Below, piece after piece: positions 49,437 to 58,503 of a stretch of DNA of 64,000 nt; positions within the stretch are counted from its first letter, which is position 1; the number at the start of each line of letters is the position of its first letter. Below the pieces are notes generated by a model. It made no database searches and was not told the DNA's origin. It saw only the letters and a list, made by a program, of their open reading frames with translations. The position numbers and the translations under genes are program-made. Source of the stretch: HGM04593 sp045634365. GTDB taxonomy: Bacteria; Bacteroidota; Bacteroidia; Bacteroidales; Bacteroidaceae. The stretch spans positions 1 to 64,000 of the forward strand of contig JAZRAC010000072.1 of NCBI GenBank assembly GCA_045634365.1, read 5' to 3'.

Positions 49437-50441
49437 TTATTTAGGATTCTTTATAAGATACTCGGCAATCTGCACGGCATTTAGGGCAGCACCTTTCTTA
49501 ATCTGGTCGCCCACAATCCACATAATAATACCATTGGGGTTGGTGAGGTCCTTGCGTATGCGGCCTGCATATACAGGGTCGCTGCCGGCAAGGAAGAGAG
49601 GCATTGGGTACTCCTTCTTGTCGGGATTATCCATAAGCACAAGGCCTTCGCCCTCGGCAACAGCCTTCTGCACCTGCTCCACGGTGAGGGGCTCCTCGGT
49701 CTCTATCCACAAGGTCTGTGAGTGAGAGCGCAGGGCGGGTACGCGCACGCATTGTGCACTCACCTGAATGTCGCTGTGCATAATTTTGCGTGTCTCGTTG
49801 TACATTTTCATCTCCTCTTTTGTGTAACCATTGTCGGTAAATACATCAATTTGGGGAATTACGTTGAATGCCAGCTGATAGGCGAATTTCTCCACTGTGG
49901 GCTCCTCGCCTGCAAGCACTTGGCGGTACTGCTCGTAAAGCTCGGCCATTGCTGCTGCGCCGGCACCGCTCGCTGCCTGATAGGTAGACGAGTGCACGCG
50001 CTTAATGTGCGAGAGATTTTCTATTGCCTTCAATGCCACAACCATCTGTATGGTGGTGCAGTTGGGGTTAGCGATAATGCCACGGGGGCGGTTGTATGCA
50101 TCGGCGGGGTTTACTTCGGGAACAACCAAGGGTACATCCTCGTCCATACGGAATGCGCTCGAATTGTCAATCATCACACAGCCGTGCTTGGTGATTGTCT
50201 CGGCAAACTCTTTTGAAACACCGCCGCCGGCCGATACAAAGGCATAGTCAACGCCCTTAAAATCATCGTTGTGTTTAAGTTCTTTGACGGTGTAGTCCAC
50301 CCCTTTAAAGTTATATACCTGTCCCGCACTGCGAGCCGAACCGAAGAGTACCAATTCGTCAAACGGGAAATTCCTCTCTTCAAGAACGCGCAGGAACTCC
50401 TGTCCCACCGCTCCGCTTACGCCTACAATAGCAATTTTCAT
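49437..50441 (-). CDS. asd: Aspartate-semialdehyde dehydrogenase
   Basis: Makes aspartate semialdehyde for lysine, threonine and methionine. N-terminal NADP fold VGVSGAVGQEFLRVLEERNFP, ASAAG-like DYAFVSAGGGVSKEF, active-site Cys in IANPNCTTIQMV, and HSSTYQAASGAG. C-terminal CVRVPALRSHSQTLWIETEE. Length 334 is usual. The minus-strand TATCTTTG (50489-50482) is a strong -7 element. Confidence 0.96.
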   Translation of the reverse strand: MKIAIVGVSGAVGQEFLRVLEERNFPFDELVLFGSARSAGQVYNFKGVDYTVKELKHNDDFKGVDYAFVSAGGGVSKEFAETITKHGCVMIDNSSAFRMDEDVPLVVPEVNPADAYNRPRGIIANPNCTTIQMVVALKAIENLSHIKRVHSSTYQAASGAGAAAMAELYEQYRQVLAGEEPTVEKFAYQLAFNVIPQIDVFTDNGYTKEEMKMYNETRKIMHSDIQVSAQCVRVPALRSHSQTLWIETEEPLTVEQVQKAVAEGEGLVLMDNPDKKEYPMPLFLAGSDPVYAGRIRKDLTNPNGIIMWIVGDQIKKGAALNAVQIAEYLIKNPK

Positions 50442-50661
50442 ATTTGTATGCTTTTTTATCAGTTTCTAATTTTAGCAGGCGCAAAGATAGCAATATAATT
50501 TTCAAAAAGTGTAATATACACCCCTGTTTTCTTCTAAAAAGATGCATTATTTGTAAGTTGTGCGATATTTTTGTCGCTGTTTGCCCCCTTTTTCGGGCAA
50601 ATTGTACTCTTTGTAATTATATTTTTGTATTTTCGTGCTCGTTAATTGCGCCGTTTGTTAT

Positions 50662-51369
50662 ATGGAGAAAAATTGGTTACAGCGTGGAGAATTATTGTTG
50701 GGTGCCGAGAAACAGCAACGCCTTGCCTGTGCACATATTATGGTTGTGGGGTTGGGTGGAGTAGGTTCGTGGGCGGTGGAGATGCTGTGCCGTGCGGGCG
50801 TTGGCTCGTTCACCATAATAGATGCCGATGAGGTTGATGTTACCAATGTTAACCGCCAAATGCCGGCTCTTGCAAGCACGGTGGGGCTGCCAAAGTGCGA
50901 TGTTGTTGCTGCCCGTCTGCGCGAGATTAACCCGCGGGTACAACTGCGGGTGGAGAGGGTGTTTGTCGGCGAGGAGAATATCCCTCAGTTGTTTGCCGAT
51001 GCGTCGGTCGACTTTGTGGTCGACGCAATAGATACTCTCCCATCGAAGGGCGCGCTCATAAAATATTGCTGGGAGCAGGGGATAAGGATTGTGTCGAGTA
51101 TGGGTGCGGGAGCCAAAATGAACCTTGCCGATATTAGAGAGGGTGATTTATGGAAAAGCGAGCATTGCACGCTGGCCAAGAATCTGCGTCGCCTGTTGCG
51201 CGACTATCGTGGCCGTTACCGCTTGCCGGTAGTTTACAGTTGCGAACCGCCTCGCACGGCTGCCATTCGCTCCAATCCTTGCGGAGGCAAGCCCATAATA
51301 GGCTCGCTGGGCTATTTTACAGCTGCCTTTGGTTGCTATCTTGCCGAATATGTAATAAAGGAATTATGA
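50662..51369 (+). CDS. tcdA: tRNA threonylcarbamoyladenosine dehydratase
   Basis: E1-like enzyme that cyclises t6A37 of tRNA with ATP. Nucleotide fold IMVVGLGGVGSWAVEMLCRAGVGSFTIIDADEVDVTNVNRQM, ATP contacts VDAIDTLPSKGALI, and the family-specific SSMGAGAKMNLADIREGDLW. The start at 50662 (MEKNWLQRGELL) is preferred over an upstream in-frame codon. Length 235 is typical. The stop overlaps the start of the next gene (ATGA). Confidence 0.92.
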   Translation: MEKNWLQRGELLLGAEKQQRLACAHIMVVGLGGVGSWAVEMLCRAGVGSFTIIDADEVDVTNVNRQMPALASTVGLPKCDVVAARLREINPRVQLRVERVFVGEENIPQLFADASVDFVVDAIDTLPSKGALIKYCWEQGIRIVSSMGAGAKMNLADIREGDLWKSEHCTLAKNLRRLLRDYRGRYRLPVVYSCEPPRTAAIRSNPCGGKPIIGSLGYFTAAFGCYLAEYVIKEL

Positions 51370-52034
51370 TAGAAATAAAGAATATAACCAAGAATTTCGG
51401 AGAGTTACAGGTGCTGCGCGGAGTGAATCTGCACATCGACAAGGGCGAGGTTATAAGCATTGTTGGCCCGAGTGGAGCGGGAAAAACCACCCTGTTGCAG
51501 TTGATAGGCACTCTCGACAAGCCCTCTTCGGGCAGCATAGAATTTAACGGCAAGGAACTTTCCCGTATGAATGAGGGTGAGCTTGCTACTTTTCGCAACA
51601 AGCATATAGGCTTTGTTTTTCAGTTTCACCAGCTGTTGCCCGAGTTTACGGCGTTGGAGAATGTGATGATGCCTGCGCTCATTGCCGGCCGCAGTCGCAA
51701 GGAGGCCGAAAAGGAGGCTGTGGAACTGCTCGCGGTAATGGGGTTGAAGGAGCGTGCCACGCATAAGCCATCGGAAATGTCGGGTGGCGAAAATCAGCGT
51801 GTGGCAGTGGCGCGTGCCCTCATCAACCGCCCCGATGTTATTTTGGCCGACGAGCCATCGGGCAGCCTCGACAGCAAGAATAAAGAGGAGCTCCACAAAC
51901 TGTTTTTTGAATTGCGCGACCGTTACGGCCAAACTTTTCTCATTGTCACCCACGACGAGGGGCTTGCCGCTACCACCGACCGCACGATACGTATGGTCGA
52001 CGGAGTGGTTCACAGCAATATAGTGAAAAAATAA
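51366..52034 (+). CDS. lolD: ABC transporter ATP-binding protein, LolD-like
   Basis: ATPase of a LolCDE-type lipoprotein release or MacB-like system. Walker A GPSGAGKTT, Q-loop FVFQFHQLLPEFTALENVMMP (typical of LolD), signature MSGGENQRVAVARAL, Walker B VILADEPSG and H-loop THDEG. Length 222 is normal. Translationally coupled to tcdA by the ATGA overlap. The permease partner is not adjacent, so the Lol assignment rests on sequence pattern alone. Confidence 0.85.
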   Translation: MIEIKNITKNFGELQVLRGVNLHIDKGEVISIVGPSGAGKTTLLQLIGTLDKPSSGSIEFNGKELSRMNEGELATFRNKHIGFVFQFHQLLPEFTALENVMMPALIAGRSRKEAEKEAVELLAVMGLKERATHKPSEMSGGENQRVAVARALINRPDVILADEPSGSLDSKNKEELHKLFFELRDRYGQTFLIVTHDEGLAATTDRTIRMVDGVVHSNIVKK

Positions 52035-52101
52035 TCTCCTCTCTTATTTTACTTTTTGCCTTTCACTTAGTCTAATAGTAGTTGAACAAGAAAAGAGTAT
52101 T

Positions 52102-52587
52102 ATGAGAAAGAGTATCTTATTGCTTTTTGCAATGCTGTTGGCCGTTGCGGCCTATTCGCAGAGCCGCGATGGCAGGTCGCCTGCGCGTCGTCGTGAATTT
52201 AATCCCGAAATGGTGGCTCTTGCCCAGACAAATAATCTGCACAAGGTGTTGCAGCTCGACAGTATGCAGTATAATATGGTTATGCTTATGAACTATTCCG
52301 ATGCAATGGCAATGCAGGATAGTATGAAGGCTCGTGCCGCACGTCAGGGCGAGAAACGTGTGCAACCCACCGAAGAGGAGCGTCGTGCCCGTGCCGAGGT
52401 TATGAAGCAACGCCGTGCCTTGCGCGACGAGCAGATGAAGAAAATCCTCACCCCCGAGCAGTATGAGAAGTATATAAAATATATGGAAGAATCGGCCAAG
52501 AATGGTCGTCCGTCGGGCAAGCGTCCCCGTCGCGAGGGGCCTCGCGGTGGTGCTGCTCCTTTCTCGGAACCGGAGAGCGATAATTAA
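52102..52587 (+). CDS. Small periplasmic Spy/CpxP-like or DUF4890-type protein
   Basis: Signal peptide (MRKSILLLFAMLLAVAAYSQ), then a highly basic, helical 140-residue mature part (EEERRARAEVMKQRRALRDEQMKKILTPEQYEKYIKYMEE). The 'ILTPEQYEKY' motif and the charge pattern recall Spy/CpxP-like chaperones and Bacteroidota DUF4890 proteins. The tail GKRPRREGPRGG is disordered. Assignment moderate. Confidence 0.65.
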   Translation: MRKSILLLFAMLLAVAAYSQSRDGRSPARRREFNPEMVALAQTNNLHKVLQLDSMQYNMVMLMNYSDAMAMQDSMKARAARQGEKRVQPTEEERRARAEVMKQRRALRDEQMKKILTPEQYEKYIKYMEESAKNGRPSGKRPRREGPRGGAAPFSEPESDN

Positions 52588-52602
52588 CAAAAACAGTGTA
52601 TA

Positions 52603-52724
52603 GAATTAAAGAAGATGACTAAAAAGTGTATTTCTGTGTTACGCTTGCCTTCAAAATCCTCATTTACGCTTAGTAAACTCCGGTTTTTCAGGCTACGCAA
52701 GCCTTGAACTACATCTTTTAATTC
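52603..52724. other. Intergenic element with nested dyad symmetry
   Basis: Outer GAATTAAAGAAGATG (52603-52617) faces CATCTTTTAATTC (52712-52724). Inside, a near-symmetric pair (GCTTGCC...AAAATCCTC and CCGGTTTTT...GGCTACGC) surrounds the hairpin TTTAC-GCTTA-GTAAA, and GGCT-ACGCA-AGCC forms another. No supported gene frame explains it. It precedes the convergent terminator at 52731. Confidence 0.5.
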
Positions 52725-52730
52725 ATCTCC

Positions 52731-52781
52731 TACAACAAAGAGGCCGCTAAAAAATACTTTTTAGTCGGCCTCTTTGTTGTA
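52731..52781. terminator. Strong bidirectional terminator overlapping a stop codon
   Basis: TACAACAAAGAGGCCG 52731-52746 pairs with CGGCCTCTTTGTTGTA 52766-52781, with an inner TAAAAA/TTTTTA stem. The right arm includes the final codons and stop (52761) of the DUF4954 gene. Confidence 0.85.
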
Positions 52782-54977
52782 TGTTAACATTTTCCTCAAT
52801 CGCTCGATTTTTTGAATATTGGCCGATGCCTCCTCGCGCACTTTCTTAACGAAACTATTTTCATCGGCATTCCCAAATACCGCGTATCGTTCATCGTCGT
52901 TGCGGCAGGTGGAAGAGCGGAAGGGGTTGTCGTAGTCCTTCTTGCGTGAAAAATAGACCTGTTCGCTTATGTGGCGCTCAATATTCTCTGCTTGTGTGAG
53001 GAGTTGTTGCCATAATTCACTGCTCATTGTGTCGCAGTCCGGCACTGTGAGCAGCGCGTGCAGAGAGTGGTGCAGTTTGTCCGATGGGTAGCGGTTCCAC
53101 AATTCATTGTATCGTTGGTGTATGGCCTCCCACGAATCGAGCGTGCCGTTGCATATATCCCGTCGCAGAGTATCGAGGTCTGTTGCTCTCACAAGCTGTC
53201 CTCCAAGGTTGATCCACTCTTTTTCTGCATTTATCTTTTCTTTGTTGTTTATAATTGCAGCACCCGTCTGTTTGTTGGCGAGAAGGTTTCTCACTGCATA
53301 GTGTATGAGCATATCACCATAGGCATTGTAGGCATCGTATACCTTTATAATATGCACTGGTCGGCGGCTCTTCTCAATCCCCTCGCCAAGAATGGTGAGG
53401 CTGTCCACAATCTTGCGCTCTCCACGTAGCAGGCGACGGCCTGTCTCAATGAGCAAAGACTCGTCGTCGGACAGGTTAACAGGCTTGTCATTTGCCCTTA
53501 AATAGGCTTTTGCCGTCCATATTTCGAGCAAGCGACGCGCTTCGACAACCTCCTGCATAGTATCGGGTGCAAAGGTGTCGAATTCTATATTCTGTATCTT
53601 GGTTCTGCGCTTGTCGCGTGTGTAGTATTTCCAACTGTTGCGTGCCAATGCGTACATATTATAGAGCCACCAATAGGCGGGCATTATCTCCAATCGGTCG
53701 GCCGACACATTGTTGCTTACCAGGGCAAATGGCAGGGTAATATTCATTTCTGCGGGAAAATCGCCCTTTGCAAGCAGGGTGAACGATGCGAATTTGCTCG
53801 AATGTTTTACAGAGGAGCAAAGCCCCGGCCAAAAGCCTCGTCCTGCTACAAGCTCGCCGTCGTTGGTGCGGCTGTTGTGGTTGCTGCCGATGGTCGCTCC
53901 GGCTGCCATATTGCTCTGTCCCATAATTACCGAGGCGATGAGGAACGAGTTATTGTGATGCTGTTCGTGTCCCGGGAATATGAGGTTATTGAGTACCTCG
54001 CAGCACGAAATGGTACTGTTGTCGCCCATAATGGAGTTTATGAGACGCGCTCCATACATAAATTTTGAGTTATTGCCGAGTATAAACCTCACAGCCGTGC
54101 ACGAATAGAATATGCGGCACCCGTAACCCACAATACCGTTGACGAGAATCACATTCTCGCCAATCTGGGTGGGCTCCTCGTTAGAGGAATTTATGGTGAT
54201 GTTCTTTAATTTCGATGCCCCTTTTATGTAGCAGTCGGTACCAATCTTCACATCCTTTATAATGGATGAGTTTTTTATTATGCATCGTTCACCAATCTCT
54301 CCGTAGTATCCTCGGTGATTGTCTATTGTGTGCTGGGTTATATGTAGCAGACGCTCTTGCAGGGTTGCGTCGTCTACATATTTACCCCATAGATAGGCAT
54401 CGGCAGGAATCATTCCATCGAATGGTATTACTTTGCGCGTTCCCGTTTCGTTCATAATCTCAATGTGCACACGCACCGACTCGGGTTCTCCCTCTTTCAC
54501 AATGCCGTTGCCGAATTTTGCGTGGTCGGTAGCCGACATCTCCTGTATGTTGAACAACATACAGTGGGCACCAATTATATAGTGCGACAGATAGTGAACA
54601 TCGTGTATGGCGCAGTCGTCACCAATATCGCACGAGTGGATGCTTGAATTTGTGATTCCTACGGGCAGGCGCAGGTCGTGAAACTGCAATGCACCATTGC
54701 AAATGCGTCCTATGCGTACGGTACCATAGAATTTGTTATCCTTCACCATACCGGGATTGAATTCATCGGTTACCCATATAGTATCCCACGACGATGCGGT
54801 GTTGTTGTTCTTTACCAGCCGTTCAATCTCGTCGCTGTGCAGGTGCCGCCACCCACCGGCGGGTTGCTTCACCTGTTGGTTGCGTATATAGTATTTGTCT
54901 TTTCCTTCGGGCAGATATTTGGGGTCTATCCACCCATCGCTCAATGCGGTAGGGGGTAGCAGGGTTACACGTTCCAT
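52761..54977 (-). CDS. DUF4954 family protein with left-handed beta-helix repeats
   Basis: A 738-residue cytosolic protein conserved in Bacteroidota. Residues about 85-420 carry hexapeptide-type repeats (IGDDCAIHDVHYLSHYIIGAHCMLFN, SVIMGQSNMAAGATIGSN) expected to form a left-handed beta-helix like sugar acyl- or nucleotidyltransferases. The C-terminal half is helical and charged. No catalytic residues are assigned for this family. Its final codons form one arm of the terminator. A TATATTTG (55029-55022) upstream fits a -7 box. Confidence 0.85.
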   Translation of the reverse strand: MERVTLLPPTALSDGWIDPKYLPEGKDKYYIRNQQVKQPAGGWRHLHSDEIERLVKNNNTASSWDTIWVTDEFNPGMVKDNKFYGTVRIGRICNGALQFHDLRLPVGITNSSIHSCDIGDDCAIHDVHYLSHYIIGAHCMLFNIQEMSATDHAKFGNGIVKEGEPESVRVHIEIMNETGTRKVIPFDGMIPADAYLWGKYVDDATLQERLLHITQHTIDNHRGYYGEIGERCIIKNSSIIKDVKIGTDCYIKGASKLKNITINSSNEEPTQIGENVILVNGIVGYGCRIFYSCTAVRFILGNNSKFMYGARLINSIMGDNSTISCCEVLNNLIFPGHEQHHNNSFLIASVIMGQSNMAAGATIGSNHNSRTNDGELVAGRGFWPGLCSSVKHSSKFASFTLLAKGDFPAEMNITLPFALVSNNVSADRLEIMPAYWWLYNMYALARNSWKYYTRDKRRTKIQNIEFDTFAPDTMQEVVEARRLLEIWTAKAYLRANDKPVNLSDDESLLIETGRRLLRGERKIVDSLTILGEGIEKSRRPVHIIKVYDAYNAYGDMLIHYAVRNLLANKQTGAAIINNKEKINAEKEWINLGGQLVRATDLDTLRRDICNGTLDSWEAIHQRYNELWNRYPSDKLHHSLHALLTVPDCDTMSSELWQQLLTQAENIERHISEQVYFSRKKDYDNPFRSSTCRNDDERYAVFGNADENSFVKKVREEASANIQKIERLRKMLTYNKEAD

Positions 54978-55102
54978 AGTCTTTTTTCAGTTGTATCAGT
55001 GTTTGTTTTTGCGATTTACCCCAAATATATGCTTAAACTTTCTATATTTCATAATATTTTGCCTGCTTTTTTCTTATCTTCGCCTGTGATTAGAAAATAT
55101 AT

Positions 55103-56977
55103 ATGGCGATAGATTTACAAATAGAAGGAATTTCCAAATGCTTCGGCGACCTTGAACTTTTCACCAATATTTCGTTCACGGTCGAGGAACGCCGGCGCAT
55201 AGGGCTCATTGCCCGCAACGGGCGTGGCAAAAGTACCCTGTTGAAGATTATAGCCGGCGAGGAACCTGCCGACGAGGGGCGAATAACACTGCGCGGAGGC
55301 ATAAGGGTGGGGTATTTGGAACAGGAGCCCGATTTTGATGGCTCTCTCACGGTGATAGAGGCCTGCTTGCGCCGCAACAGCGAAAAGGCCGATGTTATTG
55401 CCCGTTACGAAAAAGCTGTTGAGGCGGGCGAGGAAAAGGCGTTGCAATATCTTATGGAGGAGATGGACCGTCTTGAAGCGTGGGACTACGAAAATCGCGC
55501 CAAGCAGGTTCTTGGCAAGCTCAAAATATCGCGCTTCGACCAGCCGGTTAAGGAACTCTCGGGCGGCCAAAAGAAGCGTATCGCTCTTGCGGCAGTGCTC
55601 ATTGAACAGCCCGAGCTTATGATTCTCGACGAGCCCACCAACCATCTGGATATGGAGATGGTGGAGTGGCTCGAAGATTACCTCTCGCGCACAGCTTGCA
55701 GCCTGCTGATGGTTACTCACGACCGCTATTTTCTCGACAATGTGTGTAACACCATAATAGAGATTGACGATAATGTGCTCTATCGTTACAACGGTAATTA
55801 CAGCTACTTTCTGCAACGGCGCGAGGAACGCCTGCAAAATCAGGCAGCGGAGGTGGCTCGCGCCCGTAACCTCCTGCGCAAGGAACTCGATTGGATGCGC
55901 CGTCAGCCGCAGGCCCGTGCCCACAAGGCAAAATACCGCATCGACGCCTTCTATAAACTCGAAGAGAAGGCCGCTGCTATGCGCGACGACCCTCGCGTGT
56001 CGCTCGAAGTAAAGTCGCAATATATTGGCAACAAGATATTTGTGATGCGTGCAATATCCAAGGCCTTCCCGGGCAGGGTAATAACAAAGGATTTTTATTA
56101 CACATTCGCACGTTACGAAAAGCTGGGTATTGTGGGCAACAACGGCACCGGAAAATCGACCTTCATAAAAATGCTTCTCGGCAAAGTAGCTCCCGACAGT
56201 GGTACCATAGAGGTGGGCGAAACGGTAAAATGGGGGTATTACAGCCAAGATGGCCTCTCGTTCAACGAGCAGATGAAGGTGATTGATGTGGTTAAGAACA
56301 TTGCCGAGGTTATTCCCGTGGGCGGCAAGATGCTCACCGCCTCGCAGTTCCTGCAACACTTTCTCTTCTCGCCCGAGAAGCAGTATAGCTATGTTTATAA
56401 ATTAAGCGGTGGCGAGAAACGGCGTCTTTATCTGTGCACCGTGCTTATGAGCAACCCCAACTTTCTTGTCCTCGACGAGCCTACCAACGACCTTGACATT
56501 GAAACGCTGCAAGTGCTCGAAGAGTATTTGAGCGACTTTAAGGGGTGCGTAATTGTGGTGAGTCACGACCGCTATTTTATGGACCGAGTGGTCGACCATA
56601 TATTTGTTTTTAACGGCGAGGGCAACATAAAGGATTTTCCCGGCAACTACACCGATTATCGCGAGTGGCGCGACGAGGAACTTTCAGCAGCCGCCAAAAA
56701 TGCCGCCGCACAAGCTGCAAAGGCTGCTCCCGCCAAGCAGAGCCACCGTAGCGAGGAGAAGCGCAAGCTCACATTCAAAGAGAAACGCGAGTATGAAACG
56801 CTTGAAGCGGAAATAATGGCACTCGAAGAGGAGAAGAGCCTTCTGGAACAGGAGATGAGCAGTGGCACCCTCGCCACCGATACTCTTTTGGAAAAGTCGC
56901 GTCGCATACAGCAGGTGATAGAGCTTATAGACGAAAAAACTCTTCGTTGGCTCGAACTTGATGAATTTGCAAAGTGA
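55103..56977 (+). CDS. ABC-F family ATPase (Uup-like)
   Basis: Two ABC domains in one chain without membrane spans. First: RNGRGKSTLLKIIAGEE, LSGGQKKRIALAAVL, MILDEPTNHLD. Second: GNNGTGKSTFIKMLLGK, LSGGEKRRLYLCTVL, FLVLDEPTNDLD. The linker of about 80 residues is charged (RNLLRKELDWMRRQPQARAHK, the P-site interaction type). The C-terminus is a coiled coil (KEKREYETLEAEIMALEEEKSLLEQEM), as in Uup. Such proteins act on ribosomes or DNA; which of these applies here is not shown. Length 624. Confidence 0.92.
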   Translation: MAIDLQIEGISKCFGDLELFTNISFTVEERRRIGLIARNGRGKSTLLKIIAGEEPADEGRITLRGGIRVGYLEQEPDFDGSLTVIEACLRRNSEKADVIARYEKAVEAGEEKALQYLMEEMDRLEAWDYENRAKQVLGKLKISRFDQPVKELSGGQKKRIALAAVLIEQPELMILDEPTNHLDMEMVEWLEDYLSRTACSLLMVTHDRYFLDNVCNTIIEIDDNVLYRYNGNYSYFLQRREERLQNQAAEVARARNLLRKELDWMRRQPQARAHKAKYRIDAFYKLEEKAAAMRDDPRVSLEVKSQYIGNKIFVMRAISKAFPGRVITKDFYYTFARYEKLGIVGNNGTGKSTFIKMLLGKVAPDSGTIEVGETVKWGYYSQDGLSFNEQMKVIDVVKNIAEVIPVGGKMLTASQFLQHFLFSPEKQYSYVYKLSGGEKRRLYLCTVLMSNPNFLVLDEPTNDLDIETLQVLEEYLSDFKGCVIVVSHDRYFMDRVVDHIFVFNGEGNIKDFPGNYTDYREWRDEELSAAAKNAAAQAAKAAPAKQSHRSEEKRKLTFKEKREYETLEAEIMALEEEKSLLEQEMSSGTLATDTLLEKSRRIQQVIELIDEKTLRWLELDEFAK

Positions 56978-56982
56978 TTTTC

Positions 56983-57013
56983 TTGAAAAATGACAGACAT
57001 TTAGCTAATTTTG
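56983..57013 (+). promoter_or_regulatory. Promoter of the acyl-ACP thioesterase gene
   Basis: TTG 56983-56985, 20 bp, TAATTTTG 57006-57013, close to the start codon (57041). Confidence 0.6.
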
Positions 57014-57040
57014 CATCGTATACAATCGAACAAAAGCAAT

Positions 57041-57790
57041 ATGAAAAGAGATTTAAATATAGACCGTTTCCCCTTTTACGCCGAAACATTCATTGTCGAT
57101 GGCAGCGGTCGTGTGCGCCTCTCGACGCTTTGTAACCAGATGCTCACCTGTGGCGGCCGTCACGGCGAGGCTCGTGGCTTTGGTGCAACAACAAGGCTCG
57201 GTTGGGTTCTTGCCCGTATGGCGGTGAAGATTGAGAGGGTGCCACTGTGGCGCGAGCGTTATTTCATAGAAACGTGGGTGCGTAATCTGTACCACGGCTT
57301 TACCGACCGCTGTTTCCGCGTGGTCGATGAGGAGGGAAACATCATAGCATCCTCCATTGCCACGTTTGCCCTTATGGACCTGAAAAGCCGCACGGCAGTC
57401 GACCTTAACGGGGAGATTGGGCAACGTCTGCTCGAATGTATCCTCCCCGATGAGCCACTGCCTCTGCATCGTATCCCCTCGGTACCACGCACTGCGGTCG
57501 ATGGGGTAACCTTCCGCCGTCGTCCGCAGTACAGCGATGTTGATATTAACGGCCATATGAACAGCATACGCACATTGGAGCATATACTCGACTCTTTCCC
57601 CCTCTCTTATATGAAAACTCACGTTCCCACCGGCTTTGTAATCAGCTATATGCAGGAGGGCGAGGCTACCGAGGAACTATCCTATTTTGTGAAGCAGTTG
57701 GGCGAAAATCGCTATTTTGCACAGGTAACCAAAGAGAATGGTGCAACAGCGTCGCGCAGCGAAATTACCTTCACCCCCATAGCCGATTAA
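57041..57790 (+). CDS. Acyl-ACP thioesterase
   Basis: Releases fatty acids from acyl carrier protein (FatA/FatB-like double hot-dog fold). First half: ADGSGRVRLSTL-like FIVDGSGRVRLSTLCNQM, GATTRLGWVLARMAVKI and RFIETWV-like 'RYFIETWVRN'. Second half: FRRRPQYSDVDINGHMNSIRTLEHILDSFP with the catalytic-type Asp-x-Asn-x-His. Length 249 is typical for the bacterial family. The start at 57041 begins the conserved region. Monocistronic. Confidence 0.92.
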   Translation: MKRDLNIDRFPFYAETFIVDGSGRVRLSTLCNQMLTCGGRHGEARGFGATTRLGWVLARMAVKIERVPLWRERYFIETWVRNLYHGFTDRCFRVVDEEGNIIASSIATFALMDLKSRTAVDLNGEIGQRLLECILPDEPLPLHRIPSVPRTAVDGVTFRRRPQYSDVDINGHMNSIRTLEHILDSFPLSYMKTHVPTGFVISYMQEGEATEELSYFVKQLGENRYFAQVTKENGATASRSEITFTPIAD

Positions 57791-57804
57791 GGCGGATATA
57801 ATAA

Positions 57805-57841
57805 TAACAGTGCGCCACATAAAAAACGTGGCGCACTGTTA
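57805..57841. terminator. Bidirectional terminator
   Basis: TAACAGTGCGCCAC pairs with GTGGCGCACTGTTA, followed by TTTTA, between the thioesterase and the convergent lipoprotein. Confidence 0.85.
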
Positions 57842-57867
57842 TTTTATAGTCAAGTATAGGAAAAGTA

Positions 57868-58320
57868 TTAAGCAATCTTTGTGAATACAATATAGGTCAT
57901 ATCGCTGTAATCGATTAAAGACATTGTGCCCACTCCAAATTCTACTCCATATATTTTTTCAGTTATTCCGCTTCTTTTGTCTTTCAAATAGAGCAATCTC
58001 TCTTCCTCATCATATTCATATAAGTAGTTCTCTTCCTCATAGTCGGTGGTAACACTGTTACCGCTGGTTATTTTAAGGTCGACTCTCTCGGTGCAATTAC
58101 CGGCATTGTCAAAAGTGAAACGATAAGTGTACAAAATTCCGGGTTCATCAACTTTTGCCTCCCAAGTTCCAACAAGCTTATTTGTCGGCTGCTGTTGCAT
58201 CAATAACAAAGTGGTTGCAACGGGATCTTCTCCACCGCCGTCGCTGCAAGATGTAAAACCGAAACTTGTCAATGCTATAAAAAGCACAGGTAACATTTTG
58301 TAAATAAATGTCTTTTTCAT
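57868..58320 (-). CDS. Small lipoprotein (150 aa)
   Basis: Type II signal: MKKTFIYKMLPVLFIALTSFGFTSC followed by SDGGGEDP, a moderately acidic tail suggesting outer-membrane or surface location. The mature part has lipocalin-like beta strands (LVGTWEAKVDEPGILYTYRFTFDNAGNCTERVDLK). Likely a small beta-barrel-like binding protein; ligand unknown. A TACATTTG (58369-58362) upstream fits a -7 box. Confidence 0.72.
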   Translation of the reverse strand: MKKTFIYKMLPVLFIALTSFGFTSCSDGGGEDPVATTLLLMQQQPTNKLVGTWEAKVDEPGILYTYRFTFDNAGNCTERVDLKITSGNSVTTDYEEENYLYEYDEEERLLYLKDKRSGITEKIYGVEFGVGTMSLIDYSDMTYIVFTKIA

Positions 58321-58458
58321 AATAAATAAATTTTAATTTGTGTTAATGTTTTTTTCGTTGGCAAATGTAAGTTAAAGATATTAGAAATTACCCCCCGTAG
58401 TTAAAAATGGTTAAATAATGTAAATTTGTGTAAATTTCAAGAAAAAAATAGAGATAAA

Positions 58459-58497
58459 ATGCCTGTAAAAGAGCGTTTGCGGCTCTGTTACAGGCAT
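58459..58497 (-). terminator. Terminator of the RND efflux operon
   Basis: ATGCCTGTAA(A)AGAGC pairs with GCTCT(G)TTACAGGCAT, seven bases past the RND permease stop; the minus-strand continuation is T-rich. Confidence 0.8.
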
Positions 58498-58503
58498 CAA
58501 TTT

